From CALKAL01 sp051846895 (GTDB taxonomy: Bacteria > Bacillota > Bacilli > Bacillales > Alkalibacillaceae), in the NCBI GenBank assembly GCA_051846895.1, contig JBPYCQ010000034.1, positions 1 through 7,497 of the forward strand: a stretch of DNA of 7,497 nt, in the 5' to 3' direction. Positions within the stretch are counted from its first letter, which is position 1. The number at the start of each line of letters is the position of its first letter. The notes below the pieces were generated by a model. The model saw only the letters and a list, made by a program, of their open reading frames with translations. It ran no database searches and had not been told where the DNA came from. The position numbers were made by a program, and so were the translations under genes. Of this stretch, positions 1 through 5,036 are shown in pieces.

Positions 1-1
1 A

Positions 2-565
2 CTATTATTAGCTGTTATTTCCTTTACTAAACGGATGAGTGATATAATCGTAACTGAAAAGGCTCTTCCAGACAGAAATAATAAGTTTGAAAAAATAGAT
101 GCGAAAGTTGTGAATGAAGCTAGAGATTGTCCGCAAATAAGTATTTATAACGTTGAAGGCCCATTGTTTTTTGGAGCGGCTCAAGCTTTTGAACATTCCG
201 TTATGAAGACGATTGATTTAAAACCTCGCGTTCTATTATTTAGAATGGGTAAGGTTCCATTCATGGATACGACGGGAGAACAATATTTTTCGAGCATCGT
301 TAAACACTTTTCAAAAACAGGCATTGTGTTGATTTCAGGCATGAAACCACAACCTCGAGACGTTATTAGAAACTCTGGACTAGAGCAATTCATTGGTAAA
401 GAGCACTTCTTTGAACATACGGGAGAAGCGATTAACTATGCTTTAACACAGCTCGATAGAAATAAATGTGTTGGATGTAAACATTTTGCCTTTAGGGAAT
501 GTGATCAAATGTCTTTAGAGAAAGAAAACGTAATGAAAAAAAGATCAGGGACGGTAATCGTTTAG
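2..565 (+). CDS. SulP-family anion permease, C-terminal STAS domain (partial, runs off left edge)
   Basis: The frame is open from the first codon at position 2, so the gene enters from outside the window. The first ATG at 35 is internal, not a start. About 187 codons are visible. Residues reading LLLAVISFTKRMSDI look like the end of the last membrane helix and the linker into the cytoplasmic STAS domain. That domain spans roughly codons 40-150, with beta strand QISIYNVEGPLFFGAA and the conserved VPFMDTTG stretch typical of STAS domains of SulP sulfate/bicarbonate permeases. The tail after the domain carries CVGCKHFAFREC, three cysteines and a histidine, which is not a core STAS feature. The substrate cannot be told from this part. 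An ArsR-type regulator follows 16 bp downstream, apparently in the same operon. The family call is firm; substrate and transport direction are unknown. Confidence 0.88.
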   Translation, partial: LLLAVISFTKRMSDIIVTEKALPDRNNKFEKIDAKVVNEARDCPQISIYNVEGPLFFGAAQAFEHSVMKTIDLKPRVLLFRMGKVPFMDTTGEQYFSSIVKHFSKTGIVLISGMKPQPRDVIRNSGLEQFIGKEHFFEHTGEAINYALTQLDRNKCVGCKHFAFRECDQMSLEKENVMKKRSGTVIV

Positions 566-581
566 GAAGGAGAGCGATGAG

Positions 582-917
582 ATGAACTTAGAGTTGCAGC
601 AATTTAAAACCGATTTTTTTAAAGCACTCGCACACCCTTTGAGAATACAGATTTTAGAAGCATTAGCCGATGGTGAAAAAAATGTTAACGAAATTCAAAG
701 TATAGTTGGAAGTGAAGGCTCAGCCGTCTCACAACAACTTACCATACTGAGGAATAAAAATATCGTTGTAGGTGAGAAAAATGGTAATCGGGTCATCTAT
801 TCTTTGAAAGACCCGATGATTGTTGAGCTGTTAAATATCGCTAGGGAAATTTTCAATAACCATTTAATAAATACGAAAACGATGCTAGATAAAATGATTG
901 ATCAAGAGATAGACTGA
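582..917 (+). CDS. ArsR-family winged-helix transcriptional regulator
   Basis: A 111-residue protein of typical ArsR/SmtB length. It opens with the family signature FFKALAHPLRIQILEALADGEKNVNEI. The helix-turn-helix follows (about residues 35-60, SAVSQQLTILRNKNIV), then the beta-hairpin wing VVGEKNGNRVIYSL, and a C-terminal helix that probably dimerises. No ELCVCDL-type metal-binding cysteine motif is present and there is no cysteine in the protein, so sensing through the classic metal sites is unlikely. The start is fixed by AAGGAG at 567-572, nine bases before ATG 582. An earlier ATG at 577 runs into a stop after one codon. It lies 16 bp after the SulP gene and shares its terminator. By context it is probably the repressor of the permease operon, but no operator is visible because the operon promoter lies outside the window. 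Confidence 0.9.
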   Translation: MNLELQQFKTDFFKALAHPLRIQILEALADGEKNVNEIQSIVGSEGSAVSQQLTILRNKNIVVGEKNGNRVIYSLKDPMIVELLNIAREIFNNHLINTKTMLDKMIDQEID

Positions 918-922
918 TAGTT

Positions 923-963
923 AAGGGTAGCCCGCGATTAGAAGATTGGGCTATTCTTTTTTT
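923..963 (+). terminator. Intrinsic terminator of the SulP-arsR operon
   Basis: An 11-bp stem pairs 923-933 with 948-958, with GTAGCCC opposite GGGCTAT at its centre and two G-T wobbles. The loop is 14 nt, and a T-rich tract runs to 963. It begins six bases after the arsR stop codon and closes the operon before the iteron region. Confidence 0.8.
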
Positions 964-1003
964 AATAGAAAACAGACTGTTGTAGAAAGTTCATCCTTTC
1001 ATT

Positions 1004-1297
1004 GTAAATAGAAAACTAATTTACGTAGGTAGCGTTTCCGTTCGTGTAGGTAACCAGCTGTTTAACGTAGATAGGACCTCTATTGGTGTAGGTAGAACCT
1101 CGCTTTATGTAGCTAGGTAGTCATTTTACGTAGGTAGCGCCTCTGATCATGTAGATAGCTAACCATTTTATGTAGATAGCGTCGCCATTCATGTAGATAG
1201 GGAACGGAATTATGTAGGTAGCACGTCAATTCATGTAGATAGAAAACGCATTTATGTAGATAGCGTCACCACCTTTGTAGACAAACCCATCCTATTA
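1004..1297 (+). repeat. Tandem array of about 14 iterons, 21-bp period
   Basis: The motif GTAGRTAG, usually preceded by TTTAY or TTCAT, starts at 1004, 1025, 1046, 1067, 1088, 1109, 1130, 1151, 1172, 1193, 1214, 1235, 1256 and 1277. Each step is exactly 21 bp, two helical turns, with no indel across the array. The first copy (GTAAATAG) and the last (GTAGACAA) are degenerate, and a weak GTAGAAAG at 982 may be a further decayed copy, 22 bp upstream. Only about 12-13 positions of each unit are conserved; the rest is free to vary, as expected for protein-binding sites on one face of the helix. All three plus-strand frames have stops in the array, so it is not coding. Such arrays are classical initiator-binding iterons of theta plasmids. 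Position directly before an initiator-like gene supports an origin or copy-control role. Confidence 0.88.
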
Positions 1298-1302
1298 AAC
1301 GT

Positions 1303-1830
1303 TTGAAGAAAATAGGAAGATTCAGCATAGAAGGTAGAAAGACCAATGATAAAAGTGAATCTCGTTCTACTTTCGTTTATAACCTATTCCAATCGGTTGA
1401 GGTTGTACAAGATGAAAAAGGACAAAAAATTGAAGTTGAAGTTGAGTTTTCGGATAAACTTCACCAACAGATTATTACTAATCAAACAATTCAAATATAC
1501 AGCCATATGATTCACAAGTTAGAAAACAATTTATCCAAAATACTAATCTATGTTCTACAAAGTGAGCGTTTAGGTGCATATCTTGAAGAAAAACCAATAA
1601 AAGAATATTTTGAACTTCATTATTTTACCGACCGCTATCGCTTTAAAACAAAGAAAAAAGAAGCTGTTATGGAACAAATTGAAATTTCGCTAAAAGAATT
1701 TAAAGATGCAAAAATTATGGTTAATGATTACAAAAGGGCAGGCAATGGTTTTAAAATATTTTTAAACCCTTTGACAGAAACTGAAAAAGAGGATTTGTTA
1801 TCTGGTAATCGTCCTGCTTTAGAAGGTTAA
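1303..1830 (+). CDS. Putative plasmid replication initiator, winged-helix type, possibly N-terminally truncated
   Basis: A 175-residue hypothetical protein. Its sequence order (FVYNLFQSVEVV, charged strand KIEVEVEFSD, QTIQIYSHMIHKLENNLSKILIYVLQSERL, then a basic helix pair ending KEFKDAKIMVNDYKRAG and strand GFKIFLNP) resembles the second winged-helix half of iteron-binding initiators (Rep_3 / RPA type). This is a pattern judgement, not a database match. The iteron array ends immediately upstream, which strengthens the call. Oddities: the only start near the N-terminus is TTG 1303, the frame is open back only to a TAG at 1261 inside an iteron, and no purine-rich ribosome binding site or clear promoter precedes it. 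Initiators of this kind are usually about 250-400 residues with two winged-helix domains, so this may be a C-terminal remnant. Alternatively, a short single-domain initiator with weak translation is possible. Confidence 0.55.
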   Translation: MKKIGRFSIEGRKTNDKSESRSTFVYNLFQSVEVVQDEKGQKIEVEVEFSDKLHQQIITNQTIQIYSHMIHKLENNLSKILIYVLQSERLGAYLEEKPIKEYFELHYFTDRYRFKTKKKEAVMEQIEISLKEFKDAKIMVNDYKRAGNGFKIFLNPLTETEKEDLLSGNRPALEG

Positions 1831-1834
1831 TCAC

Positions 1835-2298
1835 TTTTTACGAATTTATCGCACTAAATTAAAGTAAAAGGTCCATTCATTTAGAGTTTTTACGAAAATG
1901 TCGCACTTTTGAAAGTAAAAAAGTAATCTCTTTCTAAGAGTTTTTACATTTTTGTCGCACTTCATTAGAAATTTACATTGTTTTTTACGGAAACGTCGCA
2001 CTTTATTCATTTTCAGTTTTAGAAAGTCCGGAAATAATAAAGTCAATGGTATATTTTAGACTGGATTTTGACGTTTTCCATCTTAAAATAGAGGCATTTT
2101 TACGAAATTGTCGCACTTTGTAGGAACTTCGAATGAGTTTTTACGAAAATGTCGCACTAAACTCAACAAAATTTTATCAGTTTATTCTTTACATCTTCTG
2201 AAACCGTTGATATGACAAGGTTAAGGTTACTTTTTACGAAATTGTCGCACTTAGCTTAAACCCTTGATATGATAGGCTTTTTACGAAAATGTCGCACT
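1835..2298 (+). repeat. Eight dispersed direct copies of a 21-bp element (second repeat family)
   Basis: Copies of a 21-bp element with core TTTTACGAAAATGTCGCAC lie at 1835-1855, 1887-1907, 1941-1961, 1982-2002, 2097-2117, 2138-2158, 2231-2251 and 2278-2298. All are in the same orientation. TTTTTAC at the left and TCGCACT at the right are constant apart from one or two changes (the 1835 copy has TTTATCGCACT, the 1982 copy GGAAACGTCGCACT); the central A/T bases vary. Start-to-start distances are 52, 54, 41, 115, 41, 93 and 47 bp, mostly close to whole helical turns. The last two copies are also preceded by TTGATATGA (2207, 2264). No open gene covers them. They fill the gap between the short initiator-like gene and the control region of the 520-residue protein, so they are candidate binding sites for that protein or for a partition or copy-control protein. 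Confidence 0.85.
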
Positions 2299-2309
2299 TT
2301 ATAGAATCT

Positions 2310-2338
2310 TTAAATCTATTAAACAAGAGTGCTATAAT
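2310..2338 (+). promoter_or_regulatory. Plus-strand promoter with extended -10, reading into the rep leader
   Basis: A perfect TATAAT at 2333-2338 is preceded by TGC, giving an extended -10. TTAAAT at 2310-2315 sits 17 bp upstream as a weak -35. The predicted start is near 2345, just ahead of the first leader hairpin. It would give the 520-residue protein a structured leader of about 270 nt. It lies 12 bp after the last 21-bp element, so a protein bound there could affect it. Confidence 0.5.
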
Positions 2339-2355
2339 GCTAGATATAGATAAAG

Positions 2356-2385
2356 AAAAAACTTCCACTTGGCAGAGTGGAAGTT
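2356..2385 (-). terminator. Minus-strand intrinsic terminator ending the predicted antisense RNA
   Basis: A perfect 10-bp stem, AACTTCCACT (2360-2369) with AGTGGAAGTT (2376-2385), encloses a 6-nt loop. On the minus strand it is followed by TTTTTTCTTT, a standard terminator tail. On the plus strand no T-run follows, so polymerase moving toward rep should read through. Confidence 0.7.
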
Positions 2386-2431
2386 GGCTTTAGGTTATTT
2401 TCTTGTAAGCGACCGGCAATCGCGAAACCTT

Positions 2432-2456
2432 AATGAACAACTGGCAATTGTTCATT
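2432..2456 (+). promoter_or_regulatory. Rep leader stem-loop with YUNR-type loop and possible pseudoknot partner
   Basis: AATGAACAA (2432-2440) pairs perfectly with TTGTTCATT (2448-2456) around the 7-nt loop CTGGCAA. The loop starts C-T-G-G, which fits the YUNR U-turn motif found in antisense-target loops. Its TGGCAA (2442-2447) is exactly complementary to TTGCCA at 2520-2525. Hairpins at 2360-2385 and 2409-2423 show related loop sequences (TGGCAG, CCGGCAA). A tiny frame ATG 2433 to TAA 2459 (MNNWQLFI) overlaps the stem but has no ribosome binding site. A regulatory role is inferred. Confidence 0.4.
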
Positions 2457-2519
2457 TAACAAAAGAATACTTTTAAGTATCAGCTCTTAAAAATAGACCT
2501 TTAAGGGCACAGCTTCGTA

Positions 2520-2548
2520 TTGCCAAAATATAGCTTTGTTTATATTAT
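2520..2548 (+). promoter_or_regulatory. Candidate proximal promoter of the rep gene
   Basis: TTGCCA (2520-2525), a 17-bp spacer and TATTAT (2543-2548) each differ from the sigma-A consensus by one base. The start would be near 2555, leaving a leader of about 60 nt before ATG 2616. The -10 overlaps the -10 of the minus-strand promoter, so the two could exclude each other. The TTGCCA is also the proposed pseudoknot partner, so this may be a promoter, an RNA element, or both. Confidence 0.45.
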
Positions 2549-2572
2549 AGCTTGTTTTAGTTTAAGATTCAA
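2544..2572 (-). promoter_or_regulatory. Minus-strand promoter for the antisense RNA
   Basis: On the minus strand TTGAAT (2572-2567), a 17-bp spacer and a perfect TATAAT (2549-2544) form a good sigma-A promoter, firing leftward from about 2537. No reading frame follows on that strand before the terminator at 2385-2352, which fits an untranslated RNA. Confidence 0.55.
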
Positions 2573-2615
2573 TAGTTAGTTGGAATACACTTTTACTCAG
2601 AAAGGAGCGGCGAAT

Positions 2616-4178
2616 ATGATCTTACAAAATGAACGTGGTTTAAAAGGATTAGAAACACAACCCGTTATTATTACGGATGCATTCTTCAATGCGCTATGTA
2701 ATATCGAAAAAAATTTTAATAGCAACGAAACATTTACCGTAATAAATTCTGAGAATCCACGTGAATATAACTTAAATTATGTGACTCATGCTGATTTGCA
2801 GGTTATGACTATACTTTTTAAAGTCAGTTTTCCCCAAAAAGGAACTATTAATTATGTAAAACGTCATGCTATTTATCGTAAATTAAAGGAATATTTCGAA
2901 GAGCCTATTAGTGTTTCCCAATTTTATGCTAGTTTTAAAAAGTTTGAATTACATAATTTAATATCCGTATCTTATATGAAAGAACTTGATCTATACAACA
3001 TACAAATCAATCATTACCTTAACCAAGATACAGGTAAGATTGGTTATTTTGGTGTGTTTTCTCCTGTTATATTCACTAAAGCTTTTCATTCGTTATCTAT
3101 TGGACAGAAAAAATTGTTTTATTCATTTGTTATTCAGCAAGGTAATGCCGAACGTCCAATAGAGCGTATGTTGAAAGGTGAACATGAACACATCCGCTTC
3201 AGCGGGCTACAAACGTTTTTACATCGAAAAGATAACTATCACATTCGATTAATGTTAGAAGAATTGAAAAAACCGATTTATAAAGGCAAATCATTATTTA
3301 AACAAGCTGATTTGGTTAAGGAAAAGAAAAGCGATCTTGAAAGAAAAAAGTTTGTGAAAGCACGTTTTGAAATCGACTCTTCATGGCTGGTTCATTATAA
3401 ACAAGGACAAGTCGAGTATCATGATCCAATTGAAGTGCCTTTCGTTTATCCTAAACACACATCATTTATTGAACGTCTGTTGAATAAATTAGGTATCGCT
3501 GAGCTTGTTAGATTGAATGACGGGCTAGATTTTAAACAAATGGTTCGTTTTCTAAAAAACTATAGTTTTCGCGTGATACGACACGCCATATATCACTTGA
3601 AAAATTTTGTAGACAAAAATAAATCTTTTCCAAGACATATCTTGAAATTTTTAATTAGTGAAACCCGACAGATAACTGAAGCCCAATTATTAGATATTGT
3701 TCGTAAAGCTAACCTGGATTCGTTTATAGCTCCGAATTTAAAAGGAGAAGAAAAAAACAGACGAGAATTTGAGTTTGCTTCAGCGGTCAGTTATTACGGG
3801 CCAAAGGCATTAAAAGTAGCATGTAAAAATGCTTGGCCACGTTTGAAAGCACTTTATATGGCCCCTCCTGAAGAAAAGCTAACATTAAAGGATTATAGTG
3901 GTTATCCGCTTCTAAATCGAATTAATGGGATTGAAGTAGTCAGAAAACATGCTTTTAGAAGAAGAGTAGATACAATCGCATATGAAAATCTGGAAAGTAC
4001 ATTAGCTAGACAATACAGAGAACAGATAGAAGCAGGAAAAGTTGATTCAAAGTATTTTATTACTCATATGCTTGAGAAAGTTGACCAACTACCTATCCTT
4101 AAATATGTACCTGATGTTACAGAAGAATTTAAACTAGAAAACTTCTTAGTCAAAAGACAACTGTTTCCTATCATTTAA
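2616..4178 (+). CDS. Probable plasmid replication initiator, 520 residues, two winged-helix regions
   Basis: I do not recognise a named family with certainty. The start is ATG 2616, eight bases after AAAGGAG (2601-2607); an in-frame TTG at 2580 lacks such a site. Residues about 55-137 look like a winged helix: helix HADLQVMTILFKV, a predicted recognition helix around SVSQFYASFKKFELHNLI, then a wing and strand LYNIQINHYL. A second similar unit spans about 145-256 (FTKAFHSLSIGQKKLFYSFV, FSGLQTFLHRKDNYHIRLML, KARFEID). The C-terminal half is helical and basic, with RKHAFRRR near 443-450. No Walker A, nuclease or primase motif is visible. Two tandem winged helices, repeats upstream, antisense-type control and an A+T-rich DnaA-box cluster downstream all fit a theta-type initiator. 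The alternative is a plasmid DNA-binding protein for partition or copy control. It is a single-gene transcription unit. Confidence 0.6.
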   Translation: MILQNERGLKGLETQPVIITDAFFNALCNIEKNFNSNETFTVINSENPREYNLNYVTHADLQVMTILFKVSFPQKGTINYVKRHAIYRKLKEYFEEPISVSQFYASFKKFELHNLISVSYMKELDLYNIQINHYLNQDTGKIGYFGVFSPVIFTKAFHSLSIGQKKLFYSFVIQQGNAERPIERMLKGEHEHIRFSGLQTFLHRKDNYHIRLMLEELKKPIYKGKSLFKQADLVKEKKSDLERKKFVKARFEIDSSWLVHYKQGQVEYHDPIEVPFVYPKHTSFIERLLNKLGIAELVRLNDGLDFKQMVRFLKNYSFRVIRHAIYHLKNFVDKNKSFPRHILKFLISETRQITEAQLLDIVRKANLDSFIAPNLKGEEKNRREFEFASAVSYYGPKALKVACKNAWPRLKALYMAPPEEKLTLKDYSGYPLLNRINGIEVVRKHAFRRRVDTIAYENLESTLARQYREQIEAGKVDSKYFITHMLEKVDQLPILKYVPDVTEEFKLENFLVKRQLFPII

Positions 4179-4208
4179 CCCCTCTTTATTTTTAAATTAG
4201 AAGAGGGG
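4179..4208 (+). terminator. Terminator-like hairpin after the rep gene
   Basis: CCCCTCTT (4179-4186) pairs perfectly with AAGAGGGG (4201-4208) around a 14-nt A/T loop, starting on the base after the rep stop codon. The tail ATTTCGTGTT is poor in T, so termination may be partial, or the stem may mainly protect the mRNA end. Confidence 0.6.
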
Positions 4209-4460
4209 ATTTCGTGTTGCTTTAAATTCAAAACTCTATTTTTCAAACTCTATTAAAACGTCCACGATGCATTGAGTGATTAGTAAGACGTTTATTTTTT
4301 TATTTCAAAAGACTAATAAAAGCAAAAATAAAATTGTGAATAATTGTGAATATCAGGATAAGTGAATTATATTGTTGATAACTTCAATGATTTAAAATGA
4401 ACATTTTGCTGCCATTTTATCTGTGGAAAAAACTTTTGTCTTTATAGTATTATAATTATT
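4209..4460. other. A+T-rich region with DnaA-box-like cluster; candidate origin
   Basis: No convincing gene lies here. Nine-base words close to the DnaA box complement TGTGGATAA occur in one orientation: TGTGAATAA (4335-4343), TGTTGATAA (4373-4381) and TGTGGAAAA (4422-4430), each with one mismatch, plus TGTGAATAT (4345-4353) and TCAGGATAA (4353-4361) with two. The surroundings are very A+T-rich, with TTTATTTTTTTATTTC at 4291-4306. AAACTCTATT is directly repeated at 4231 and 4245, and AAACGTC (4256-4262) is inverted at 4287-4293. A box cluster beside an A+T-rich stretch downstream of an initiator gene fits an origin. In DNA this A-T-rich some near-matches are expected by chance. Confidence 0.35.
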
Positions 4461-5036
4461 TTGCATTTTGCTTTTATTCGTTTTTCATACTTAATTTACT
4501 TGTTTGTTTTTCGCTTTTATAGGCTAAAAAGATTCAAACCCCTTGTGTGCCAAAGCATTAAAAGATTTGTAATAGACTTCCTTATCTTTGTATTAGAAAT
4601 AATATATATAATAGTTGTTTATTTAGGAAAACAAACTCAAAGAGTGTAAAACATTTTGTGTAAACAGAATTTAATTATTACATGCAAATAAAAAAGGAAG
4701 CCCTTTTCTGTAGAATTAGTTAAAAAATCACAGAAAAGGGCTTCCTTATAAATAACCACACTATTGAATCGAAGCACTAGCCAAAAACAAGATGACTTTG
4801 AAGAGGCTTTCCGTCTTCACTTGGAAACAGCCATCAACCAGTCTTTTAAAATAAACTGTCTTTTTAACTATGAGCCTTATGTTAGAGAGGATATTCATAT
4901 GCTGTCACCGAGATTTTGCTTTTTCAAGTTCAGAATTAATGTTCATGTTTGAGAACTGAGGGTTTAAACACGTAACGTCATCCTTGAAAAGTCTTGACAC
5001 ACCCCATATAAATCGATTGACCTCATAATAATTTAA
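4461..5036. other. Gene-poor stretch, possible insertion-sequence remnant
   Basis: Apart from the 18-bp inverted repeat at 4694-4747, no gene here can be supported. Short open frames exist on both strands (plus 4461-4649 and 4764-4952, both TTG-started without a ribosome binding site; minus 4898-4761, 45 codons, reading MNILSNIRLIVKKTVYFKRL at its start). The minus frame has a reasonable amino-acid mix and could be a fragment of a transposase or other gene, but I cannot assign it. A TTGACA at 4994-4999 has no -10 at proper spacing. Confidence 0.4.
4694..4747 (-). terminator. Perfect 18-bp inverted repeat, best read as minus-strand terminator
   Basis: The 18 bases at 4694-4711 (key GGAAGCCCTTTTCTG) pair without mismatch with 4730-4747 around an 18-nt A/T-rich loop. 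On the minus strand the stem is followed by TTTTATTT-type sequence, which suits an intrinsic terminator for leftward transcription, perhaps of the membrane gene ending at 5037. On the plus strand the tail is TATAAATAACC and poor. A relic of a mobile element end is the alternative. Confidence 0.55.

Larger units (their letters stand above)
2352..2537 (-). ncRNA. Predicted antisense (countertranscribed) RNA against the rep leader
   Basis: On the minus strand a sigma-A-like promoter (see 2544-2572) would start RNA near 2537. Reading leftward, the RNA passes hairpins at 2483-2508 (9 bp with one wobble, loop AATAGACC on the plus strand), 2467-2480, 2432-2456 (9 bp, plus-strand loop CTGGCAA) and 2409-2423. 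It ends at a 10-bp stem (2360-2369 with 2376-2385) followed on that strand by six Ts. The product of about 185 nt would be fully complementary to the leader made from the promoter at 2310-2338. No protein of useful length is encoded. Antisense RNAs of this size control rep expression in many plasmids; the role here is inferred from layout alone. Confidence 0.5.

Noticed and set aside
8..393. Minus-strand frames opposite the SulP gene
   Set aside because: They are shadows of a well-supported coding frame with clear STAS sequence.
1004..1297. CRISPR array
   Set aside because: The period is only 21 bp with a partly degenerate core and no unique spacers of 26-40 bp; this is an iteron pattern.
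1846..2046. 66-codon minus-strand frame
   Set aside because: It runs across the dispersed 21-bp elements, its residues come from the repeats themselves, and it has no supporting start signal.
2433..2459. Eight-codon leader peptide (MNNWQLFI)
   Set aside because: Its place in the leader hairpin is suggestive, but no ribosome binding site is seen, so it is kept only as a note.
2580..2615. Upstream TTG start for the 520-residue protein
   Set aside because: No ribosome binding site precedes TTG 2580, whereas ATG 2616 has AAAGGAG at the right distance; the extra 12 residues come from the leader.
2345..2616. Known riboswitch or T-box leader
   Set aside because: No T-box sequence or recognised aptamer core was found; the paired opposite-strand promoter and terminator fit an antisense RNA better.
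4461..4649. 62-codon plus-strand frame rich in aromatic and hydrophobic residues
   Set aside because: It starts at TTG with no ribosome binding site, and its composition is what A+T-rich non-coding DNA gives by chance.
4764..4952. 62-codon plus-strand frame
   Set aside because: TTG start without ribosome binding site; the opposite strand is equally open over part of it and no family is recognisable.
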